A DNA stretch of 5,469 nucleotides from Prevotellaceae bacterium. GTDB lineage: Bacteria; Bacteroidota; Bacteroidia; Bacteroidales; Bacteroidaceae. Made by a program: the position numbers and the translations under genes. The notes under the pieces are model-generated. The model saw only the letters and a list, made by a program, of their open reading frames with translations, was not told the origin of the DNA and searched no databases. Shown here one piece after another: positions 1 through 4,838 of this stretch. The DNA lies in assembly GCA_022508685.1 (NCBI GenBank), contig JAFLUS010000159.1, positions 1 through 5,469 on the forward strand, written 5' to 3'. Position 1 is the stretch's first letter, and every line of letters begins with the position of its first letter.

Positions 1-116
1 GAACCGCTCGCCTGTGGAGTTGGCGCAAGTGCAGATTGAAGGCACGGCTCATGGCAAGGTATGCGCGCACGCGTGAGAACCTATCTTTTTCAGAAAATGC
101 TTTGTCATTCAACTAA
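1..116. other. Unassigned edge segment, possibly the end of a neighbouring gene
   Basis: This stretch is cut by the window edge and is G+C-rich, like the coding DNA further right. Three readings stay open to the edge and none is decisive. On the + strand, one frame is open from position 2 to a TGA at 74-76 and has a G/C-rich third codon position. A second + frame is open from position 3 to a TAA at 114-116 and is very rich in Arg and Lys. On the minus strand, a frame is open from just below a TAG at about 114-116 down to position 1, with a possible ATG at 53. I recognise no motif in any of them. A + gene ending at 76 fits best with the + promoter that begins at 101, but this is a guess. Confidence 0.25.
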
Positions 117-131
117 TTATTTGTACATTTG
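101..131 (+). promoter_or_regulatory. Bacteroidota-type promoter upstream of the structured RNA
   Basis: TTTG at 101-104 is separated by 19 nt from TACATTTG at 124-131. This matches the -33/-7 consensus (TTTG, 19-21 nt, TAnnTTTG) of the primary sigma factor in Bacteroidota. Transcription would start near 137-139, just before the first long complementary arm of the RNA described at 138-327. The match is seen directly; activity is inferred. No protein-coding start lies close downstream, since the next credible ATG is at 394. That favours an RNA gene or a long untranslated leader as the product. Confidence 0.75.
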
Positions 132-136
132 CATCG

Positions 137-164
137 TCGTTACGACATAACAATCGTTACGACA
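137..164 (+). repeat. Tandem 11-bp repeat TCGTTACGACA at the expected transcription start
   Basis: TCGTTACGACA occurs at 137-147 and again at 154-164, a period of 17 nt. Each copy contains the odd-length palindrome TCGT-T-ACGA, and the first extends to GTCGT-T-ACGAC (136-146). The first copy covers the predicted transcription start. The second lies inside the 5' arm of the RNA's closing stem. Two spaced palindromes at a start site could be an operator, or the repeat could simply belong to the RNA structure. The repeat is certain; its role is not known. Confidence 0.5.
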
Positions 165-327
165 GACATTTTTGCTCAAATTCTCGGTCGAACTACCACC
201 TCGAAAAGAGAACAAAAGAGTAAATTCCATCTATCGTTGGAGTATACGCATCCGCGTAGACTTCGCATAGATAGATGGGGCTGTGGTAGGCCTGACCGAG
301 ATATGGCGAGGTCTGCGCTTTTGTTAT
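138..327 (+). ncRNA. Structured small RNA of about 190 nt, 6S-like architecture
   Basis: Nested complementary arms can be read by eye. ATAACAA (147-153) pairs with TTGTTAT (321-327). CGaCAGAC (160-167, one bulged A) pairs with GTCTGCG (311-317). CTCGGTC (183-189) pairs with GACCGAG (294-300). CTACCAC (193-199) pairs with GTGGTAG (283-289). CCATCTATC (227-235) pairs with GATAGATGG (270-278). An inner hairpin is TACGC (245-249) with GCGTA (254-258) around a 4-nt loop. The 5' and 3' ends therefore close into one long rod with a bubble (168-182 against 301-310) and a 27-nt A-rich bulge (200-226). A consensus promoter sits at the right distance upstream, and the 3' end runs into T-rich sequence (CTTTTGTTATT, 318-328). 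A single rod of 180-200 nt with an internal bubble is how 6S RNA is built, so that is my best guess. A Bacteroidales-specific RNA motif, or a cis-acting leader of the lipoprotein gene, remains possible. The ends are approximate. The short open frames crossing it look like no known protein. Confidence 0.65.
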
Positions 328-335
328 TCAAATGA

Positions 336-373
336 TTGTGCAGATTTTCTAAAGCATTGGCATTATTGCACAA
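336..373 (+). other. Inverted repeat in the leader of the lipoprotein gene
   Basis: TTGTGCA (336-342) is complementary to TGCACAA (367-373) across a 24-nt loop. It lies between the structured RNA and the ATG at 394. No T-run follows it closely, so it is a poor intrinsic terminator. It could be a leader hairpin or a regulator site in DNA, or chance in A+T-rich sequence. I found no convincing TAnnTTTG element between 328 and 393, so the promoter of the lipoprotein gene is not identified. Confidence 0.25.
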
Positions 374-393
374 CAATTTAAATAACAACATTT

Positions 394-1188
394 ATGAAAA
401 CAAAATTCTTATTTCCGCTGCTTATTTTTGCAGCACTTGTGAACTTAACGTCATGTTCAAAAGATGATGATGACAAAGCGCCAACTTTGAACAAAACAAG
501 TATTACATTGTATGTAGACGATACAGCGACACTCACATATAGTGGAGGAAATTGCACATGGTCGTCTGACAATGAATTGATTGCAAGTGTCAAGAATGGC
601 GTCATTACGGGTGAACATGTTGGAACAACGACCATTCATGCAAACAAAGCAACTTGCAAGGTTACGGTAAAACCAAGATATACCAATGTTTTTGAACCAT
701 GTTTGCAATGGGGTGCCAACCAATCGACTATCAAGCAGTATATGTCGGGATATACATTGCTTTCATCCAGTAGTACAAGTCTGCTTTATGCTGGAAATGG
801 AGTGAATGATATAATGGGATATGCCTATTCGTTTGAAAATGGAAAATTGTCATTGAGTATGTTGATGGCATCTTATTATGCTGCTTCTTATGTAACAGAC
901 TTTTTGCTTGAACGATATGCAGTGATAGATGTAGACCAAGATAGTTATACTGCTTATATGATAACTCCGGATTTCACAACGGGCATTATACTTATATTTG
1001 ACGATAGCGCTCTTGAGGTTGGCTATATTCCTATACCGGAATCCACTAAATCTGTTAATAGATATGACTACAAATTCAATAAAGCTATCATTAACAAAGC
1101 GAAACAGGAGCTACCAAAGAACAATGTCGAGAAAATATCTGACGTTACTATTAATGAAATTTTCTCACGTCTTCAACAATTGAAATAA
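394..1188 (+). CDS. Exported lipoprotein with an N-terminal Ig-like (BIG2-type) domain and an unknown C-terminal domain
   Basis: This is a 264-residue protein. Residues 1-20 form a type II signal peptide: Lys-containing start, a hydrophobic stretch from Phe5 to Leu18, and lipobox Leu-Thr-Ser-Cys with lipidated Cys21. The following Ser-Lys-Asp4-Lys resembles the acidic export signal that sends Bacteroidota lipoproteins to the cell surface. Residues about 31-94 look like a bacterial Ig-like domain: the Leu-Asn-Lys-Thr-Ser opening, a Trp-Ser-Ser-Asp core near 56-59, a Gly-Val-Ile-Thr-Gly turn at 69-73, then Gly-Thr-Thr-Thr-Ile and a closing Cys-Lys-Val-Thr-Val strand. Cys54 and Cys88 could form a disulfide. 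Residues about 96-264 are rich in Tyr and Ser and match no family I recognise. The gene is clearly more A+T-rich than its neighbours (21/60 G+C at both 481-540 and 841-900, against 33/60 at 1741-1800), which suggests recent acquisition or a fast-evolving surface protein. The function is unknown. The lipoprotein call is strong; the Ig call is good. Confidence 0.9.
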   Translation: MKTKFLFPLLIFAALVNLTSCSKDDDDKAPTLNKTSITLYVDDTATLTYSGGNCTWSSDNELIASVKNGVITGEHVGTTTIHANKATCKVTVKPRYTNVFEPCLQWGANQSTIKQYMSGYTLLSSSSTSLLYAGNGVNDIMGYAYSFENGKLSLSMLMASYYAASYVTDFLLERYAVIDVDQDSYTAYMITPDFTTGIILIFDDSALEVGYIPIPESTKSVNRYDYKFNKAIINKAKQELPKNNVEKISDVTINEIFSRLQQLK

Positions 1189-1195
1189 ATATGAA

Positions 1196-1224
1196 TTAGT
1201 TACCTGTCATTGATAGGTGGCTAA
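1196..1224 (+). other. Hairpin just after the lipoprotein stop codon
   Basis: TTAGTTACCT (1196-1205) can pair over all ten positions, two of them G-U, with AGGTGGCTAA (1215-1224) around a 9-nt loop, when read as + strand RNA. It sits 7 nt past the stop codon and is followed by pyrimidine-rich CTCTTCTATT. It may be a first terminator or a 3'-end stabilising hairpin ahead of the stronger inverted repeat at 1236-1285. The G-U pairs mean it works better in + strand RNA than in minus-strand RNA. Confidence 0.4.
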
Positions 1225-1235
1225 CTCTTCTATTA

Positions 1236-1285
1236 AGAAAAAGCCTTTTCAAAGTTCTATTCTGAGCACAGAAAAGGCTTTTTCT
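1236..1285. terminator. Bidirectional intrinsic terminator between convergent genes
   Basis: AGAAAAAGCCTTTTC (1236-1250) and GAAAAGGCTTTTTCT (1271-1285) are perfect 15-bp inverted repeats with a 20-nt spacer. Each arm ends in a T-run on its own 3' side, so RNA from either strand forms a GCC/GGC-cored stem trailing into U residues. It lies 47 nt past the stop of the + strand lipoprotein gene and 8 nt past the stop of the minus-strand gene ending at 1294, exactly where a shared terminator for convergent genes is expected. Confidence 0.85.
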
Positions 1286-1293
1286 TTATTCCT

Positions 1294-2337
1294 CTATCGG
1301 TTCTGCAACTGAAAACGGATGACGACGGGGAGGTGGTCGCTATAGCCACCATGGTAAACAGGACCATAGAAAGTGCGGCGAGGACGGCTGCCGCCATAGG
1401 CTTCGTCGGGTTCCAAGAGGAAAGGCGAATGGAGAGCGGACACATCGTCGAAGGTGCAATGCAGAGGGCTGTCCGTCCGCAAGACATTGCCATTGAGCAG
1501 CACTTGGTCTATCCAATTCCATTCTCCGTGCCATTTGTATGAACCGCCTTTGCGTCCTGTCATCATGTTATATAAAGTATAGGCATCGGGAGATGCTGCC
1601 GTCGGCGGTTGTGCATTGAGCACCTTGCGGCAGACTTCCGAGCGAGGCCCATCGTTGAAATCGCCTGTAATGACAACAAGCGGAAATTGTCGGCTGTGCA
1701 TGACGGAGTCTACGTGCTGCCGCAATGCCTTGCCGATATTCCGCCGCAGCACATCGGCTTTATGTGCTCCGAGTTTGGAAGGAAAATGGAGGGCATAGAG
1801 GTCGAGCGTATCGCCCGTCTGCAGTGTGCCGCATACATAAAGTATCGGACGTGTATCTTCGTTATTATCAGCGAATTGTTTGGGATGATGCAAACTGATA
1901 GTTTCAGAAGATATGAAATGAAAAGTGTAGGGCGAAAAGACGACAGCCACGTCCGTACCGCGTGCCGTCCGGCTATCGGTCATCACATATTCATAACCTG
2001 CTTGCTGCAATTTTGTGCGCCGCAGCAGATGAGTGAGCACCGTATCGTTTTCCACTTCCTCCAGCACAGCCACGTCAATGGGTTTCAACGTGTCAGCCAT
2101 GGCAAATACTTGGGCTACGCGCTGCAACTTGCGCCAATAGCGGGCACGCGTCCATCGGTTGCGACCTTCGGGTAAAAATTCGTAGTCATCGTGTCCGGCA
2201 TCGTGCAGGGTGTCGAACAAGTTTTCGCAGTTGTAGGTCAGTATGCTGAACGTCTGTTGGGCGAATGAGGGAAACGTGCAACAGGCGAAGAACAGCGATA
2301 GAAAAACGGAGGGAAACAGACGCGAAGAGATGCTCAC
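1294..2337 (-). CDS. Exported endonuclease/exonuclease/phosphatase-family (EEP fold) hydrolase
   Basis: With a GTG start at 2337 this is a 347-residue protein. That start gives a clean signal peptide: Met-Ser-Ile-Ser-Ser-Arg, a hydrophobic core rich in Leu, Phe and Val, and Ser-Phe-Ala before a cleavage near residue 26. An in-frame ATG at 2367 would add ten residues and overlap the upstream gene; an ATG at 2424 would overlap it more. The EEP catalytic motifs appear in order: Thr-Tyr-Asn-Cys-Glu-Asn (Asn36, Glu38), Leu-Glu-Glu-Val-Glu (93-96, metal-binding Glu), Leu-His (His184), Gly-Asp-Phe-Asn (Asp226, Asn228), Trp-Ile-Asp (Asp277) and Ser-Asp-His (333-335). The family cleaves phosphodiester or phosphomonoester bonds in nucleic acids, inositol phosphates or sphingomyelin, using a divalent metal. 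An exported member acts outside the cytoplasm; its substrate cannot be read from sequence. It starts 8 nt after the esterase stop, so co-transcription is likely. An active enzyme seems likely because all key residues are present. Confidence 0.9.
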   Translation of the reverse strand: MSISSRLFPSVFLSLFFACCTFPSFAQQTFSILTYNCENLFDTLHDAGHDDYEFLPEGRNRWTRARYWRKLQRVAQVFAMADTLKPIDVAVLEEVENDTVLTHLLRRTKLQQAGYEYVMTDSRTARGTDVAVVFSPYTFHFISSETISLHHPKQFADNNEDTRPILYVCGTLQTGDTLDLYALHFPSKLGAHKADVLRRNIGKALRQHVDSVMHSRQFPLVVITGDFNDGPRSEVCRKVLNAQPPTAASPDAYTLYNMMTGRKGGSYKWHGEWNWIDQVLLNGNVLRTDSPLHCTFDDVSALHSPFLLEPDEAYGGSRPRRTFYGPVYHGGYSDHLPVVIRFQLQNR

Positions 2338-2345
2338 GATACAGC

Positions 2346-3206
2346 CTATTTCAGTTGCTCCAACCATGCCGACAAATCGGCAAGCATCTGCGTATGGTAA
2401 CGGAAGTTGGTGCGGCAACCCCATCCGTGTCCGCCACTTGGATAGACATGGAGCGATGCCGGAATACCATGATGCTTCAGCGCCAAATAGTAGTTGATGC
2501 TGTTTTGAGGCGGTACGGCTGTGTCGTCGTCACTCAGCAGCATAATGGCCGGAGGCGTTTGCGACGTCACCTGCAACTCGTTGCTGTATAGTTTCACCAT
2601 TTCTTCTGCGGCATTCTCGCCTATCAGTCCATGACGCGAACCCTTGTGGGTGTAGGCGTAATCGAAGGTGATGACGGGATAGAACAATATCTGAAACGCA
2701 GGGGCAGTCAGCATGTCGCTATGCGTAGCAATGGTGGAGGCAAGATGACCACCTGCCGATGAACCCATGATACCCACTTTGTCGGCATCAATACCCCACT
2801 CTGCCGCATGGCTGCGCACCAACCGCAAGGCTTCTTGCGCATCGCTGACGGGCACGTCGGGCACACCATGTGGCATTCTGTATTTCAGCACCACGAAGGC
2901 ATAGCCGCGTTCGTTGAAGAATGGTGCCCATTGATAGCCTTCGTGCTCCATTGCCAGATGCGAATAGCCGCCACCCGGAAGGCACACGATGCAACGTCCG
3001 TTGGCTTTATCGCGTTCGGGCAGATACACTCGGATAGAAGGTTTGAAATTTTGTCGGGCATCGTCGAATGGTTGTGTCATGTCGATGCCGTTCGAGTTGG
3101 GCAATCCCTGTTCCCACAAGTCGATGTCGACCGTCTGCTGTGCATTCATTGTCGTGCATAACACTCCTGCCAACAGGAGCATACCGATGATTCTTTTCGT
3201 GTTCAT
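2346..3206 (-). CDS. Secreted alpha/beta-hydrolase esterase (acetylxylan-esterase-like)
   Basis: This is a 286-residue protein from the ATG at 3206. That start is preferred because it opens a typical signal peptide (Asn-Thr-Lys-Arg, then a Leu-rich core, Met-Asn-Ala before Gln23-Gln24). The frame stays open upstream to 3344, but that part overlaps the ATPase gene and looks non-coding. The fold motifs are in order: an oxyanion-hole Pro-Gly-Gly-Gly-Tyr at 77-81, the nucleophile elbow Gly-Ser-Ser-Ala-Gly with Ser150, an Asp-Thr-Ala-Val-Pro motif with catalytic Asp228, and Gly-Gly-His-Gly with His260. The family includes carbohydrate esterases that remove acetyl or feruloyl groups from plant xylan, and related small-ester hydrolases. 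Members in Bacteroidota are often loosely labelled xylanase or acetylxylan esterase. No glycoside hydrolase or SusC/SusD pair is nearby, so a polysaccharide role is not supported by context. It lies 17 nt after the ATPase gene, in the same likely operon. The substrate is open. Confidence 0.9.
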   Translation of the reverse strand: MNTKRIIGMLLLAGVLCTTMNAQQTVDIDLWEQGLPNSNGIDMTQPFDDARQNFKPSIRVYLPERDKANGRCIVCLPGGGYSHLAMEHEGYQWAPFFNERGYAFVVLKYRMPHGVPDVPVSDAQEALRLVRSHAAEWGIDADKVGIMGSSAGGHLASTIATHSDMLTAPAFQILFYPVITFDYAYTHKGSRHGLIGENAAEEMVKLYSNELQVTSQTPPAIMLLSDDDTAVPPQNSINYYLALKHHGIPASLHVYPSGGHGWGCRTNFRYHTQMLADLSAWLEQLK

Positions 3207-3223
3207 ATTTCGTGTGTGTTTGC

Positions 3224-3994
3224 TCAAGACTGGTGTGCGTTGTCGTAGGCAACCTTTGCCTGACGCAGAATGTCGCTGGCGAAGATGAAGTCCTCCAGTG
3301 CCTTGTTCCGTGCAGCCATGATTTGGCGGTTCGTACCCTGCCATTCTGCCCTGCCTTCGCAGATGAACATGATGTTCTCACCGATACCCATTACCGAGTT
3401 CATGTCGTGCGTATTGACAATGGTGGTGATGTTGTCTTCATGCGTAATGCCGGCTATCAGTTCGTCAATCACGAGTGACGTTCGTGGGTCGAGCCCCGAA
3501 TTGGGTTCGTCACAAAACAGGTAGCGGGGCTGCAGTACGATGGCTCGGGCAATGGCAACGCGTTTCTGCATACCTCCGGAGAGTTCACCCGGATACTTCC
3601 GGTCAGTACCCGTCAGATTGACACGCGCAAGGCAGACCTGTGCACGCTTCACACGGTCTTCATACGCCATATCGGAAAACATGTTGAGCGGAAACATCAC
3701 ATTGTCAAGCACCGTCATGGAGTCGAACAATGCTGCACTCTGGAAAATCATGCCCATTTCGCGCCGCAGCAGGATGCGGTCACGTTTGGAGAGCGCACAG
3801 AAGTCACGTCCGTCATACAGGATTTTGCCTTCCGTCGGCGTCAGCAGTCCCACGATGTTCTTCATCAGTACCGTCTTTCCGCTACCGCTCTGCCCAATGA
3901 TGAGGTTGATTTGTCCGTTCTCAAAACGTGCATTGATATCCTTCAGCACGTCCTTGTCGTCGAACGATTTATACAGATGTTGGATTTCTATCAT
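3224..3994 (-). CDS. mlaF: ABC transporter ATPase, MlaF type (phospholipid transport)
   Basis: This is a 256-residue, full-length ABC ATPase. Its elements are: Walker A Gly-Gln-Ser-Gly-Ser-Gly-Lys-Thr (34-41), Q-loop Phe-Gln at 84-85, signature Leu-Ser-Gly-Gly-Met (138-142), Walker B ending Phe-Cys-Asp-Glu-Pro (160-164), D-loop Ser-Gly-Leu-Asp (166-169), and H-loop Thr-His-Asp with His196. The C-terminal tail after about 230 (Glu-Asp-Phe-Ile-Phe-Ala-Ser) is in the place of the regulatory extension of MlaF-like proteins. It should form a dimer that powers the MlaE-type permease encoded immediately upstream. The start codon overlaps the permease stop as ATGA, which implies translational coupling. 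In the Mla system this pair moves phospholipid between the inner and outer membranes to keep the outer leaflet asymmetric; transport direction cannot be read from sequence. MlaF is assigned mainly from the partner gene. All catalytic residues are intact. Confidence 0.92.
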   Translation of the reverse strand: MIEIQHLYKSFDDKDVLKDINARFENGQINLIIGQSGSGKTVLMKNIVGLLTPTEGKILYDGRDFCALSKRDRILLRREMGMIFQSAALFDSMTVLDNVMFPLNMFSDMAYEDRVKRAQVCLARVNLTGTDRKYPGELSGGMQKRVAIARAIVLQPRYLFCDEPNSGLDPRTSLVIDELIAGITHEDNITTIVNTHDMNSVMGIGENIMFICEGRAEWQGTNRQIMAARNKALEDFIFASDILRQAKVAYDNAHQS

Positions 3995-4743
3995 TTCGTT
4001 GTCAGAATTTGCGTGAGGAAAACATCGGCAAACAGCACGAGCACACTGCTCAACACCACCGCATCGGTAGACGCCTTGCCCACCTCCACCGAGCCGCCTT
4101 CAACGGAATAACCCTTGTACGACGAGACGCTCGCAATGATGAACGCATAGACAACGGCTTTAATCATTCCGCACCAGAAGAACCATTGATTGAATTCGTA
4201 GCGGAAACCTTCGGTCAGTTCCGCCAACGTCGTCGTACCCATCAGCGACGTGGCATAGGCACCGAGGATACCCGCAGCCACACTGAACGTCACCAATATC
4301 GGCATGATAGTCATCAGTCCCAGCACCTTGGGCAACACCAGATAGTTTGCCGAATTGACACCCATGATGTCCAACGCATCAATCTGCTGCGTGATGCGCA
4401 TCGTGCCCAATTCCGAAGCAATGTTCGAGCCCACTTTTCCCGCCAAAATCAGGCACATGATGGACGACGAAAACTCCAGCAGCATAATCTCGCGCGTTGT
4501 ATACCCTACCACCATCCGCGGCATCCACGGACTCTGAATGTTCAACTTAATCTGCAGGCAAATCACAGCGCCGATAAAAAAAGAGATAATCAGTACAATA
4601 CCGATGGAATTGTAGCCCAACTGGAACATCTCCGTCACGTACTGCCGCATGAACATACGCCAACGGTCGGGACGCGACAGCACACGTCCCATCAGTTGCA
4701 CATAGCGCCCCAACTCCATCAGACTTCCTTTCAGCGTTATCAT
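3991..4743 (-). CDS. mlaE: ABC transporter permease, MlaE family
   Basis: This 250-residue inner-membrane protein has about five hydrophobic segments: about 47-65, 86-102, 141-168, 189-208 and 228-247. The MlaE family signature is clear at 101-128: Ala-Gly-Lys-Val-Gly-Ser, Glu-Leu-Gly-Thr-Met (111-115), Gln-Ile-Asp-Ala-Leu (120-124) and Met-Gly. The conserved C-terminal Glu-Val-Gly-Lys-Ala-Ser-Thr-Asp-Ala-Val-Val is at 220-230. MlaE dimerises and, with MlaF, forms the membrane core of the phospholipid transporter that works with an MCE-domain protein (MlaD) in the periplasm. The length is normal for the family. The ATG at 4743 gives a leader of only about 14 nt from the predicted promoter; the ATG at 4719 (Met9) is an alternative start closer to many family N-termini. 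It heads the minus-strand operon. No mlaD follows within the window. Confidence 0.93.
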   Translation of the reverse strand: MITLKGSLMELGRYVQLMGRVLSRPDRWRMFMRQYVTEMFQLGYNSIGIVLIISFFIGAVICLQIKLNIQSPWMPRMVVGYTTREIMLLEFSSSIMCLILAGKVGSNIASELGTMRITQQIDALDIMGVNSANYLVLPKVLGLMTIMPILVTFSVAAGILGAYATSLMGTTTLAELTEGFRYEFNQWFFWCGMIKAVVYAFIIASVSSYKGYSVEGGSVEVGKASTDAVVLSSVLVLFADVFLTQILTTK

Positions 4744-4763
4744 GTTTTTAGGGTTTTGAACGA

Positions 4764-4795
4764 CAAAATTAGAGTTTTCTCGTCAATTATTCAAG
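4764..4795 (-). promoter_or_regulatory. Promoter of the mlaE-mlaF-esterase-EEP operon
   Basis: Read on the minus strand, CTTG (4795-4792) is followed after 20 nt by TAATTTTG (4771-4764), a full match to the Bacteroidota -7 element TAnnTTTG with correct spacing from a TTG -33 element. Transcription would start near 4757, about 14 nt before the ATG at 4743. That short leader leaves little room for regulation by RNA structure. It is the only good promoter seen for the four minus-strand genes. Confidence 0.7.
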
Positions 4796-4804
4796 AAAAA
4801 GACG

Positions 4805-4812
4805 TAAATTCG
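4805..4812 (+). promoter_or_regulatory. Possible weak -7 element for lptB
   Basis: TAAATTCG differs at one position from TAnnTTTG and lies 26 nt before the lptB start at 4839. No clear TTG stands 19-21 nt upstream, so this is only a candidate. If real, it is divergent from and close to the mlaE promoter within the same 95-bp gap, so a regulator bound there could affect both. Confidence 0.3.
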
Positions 4813-4838
4813 CAACAAAATCCGAAAAAACGCATAGC

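Noticed and set aside
129..335. 68-residue open frame on the + strand starting with an ATG-like region at 129
   Set aside because: It lies across the structured RNA, has no recognisable motif, and its ATG sits over the -7 element of the promoter, upstream of the expected transcript start.
1609..2175. 188-residue + strand open frame antisense to the EEP gene
   Set aside because: It lies inside a gene with all catalytic motifs intact, has no family features and no start signal.
3207..3344. Upstream extension of the esterase reading frame to an ATG at 3344
   Set aside because: It overlaps the ATPase gene, the added residues look non-coding, and they would bury the signal peptide beginning at the ATG at 3206.
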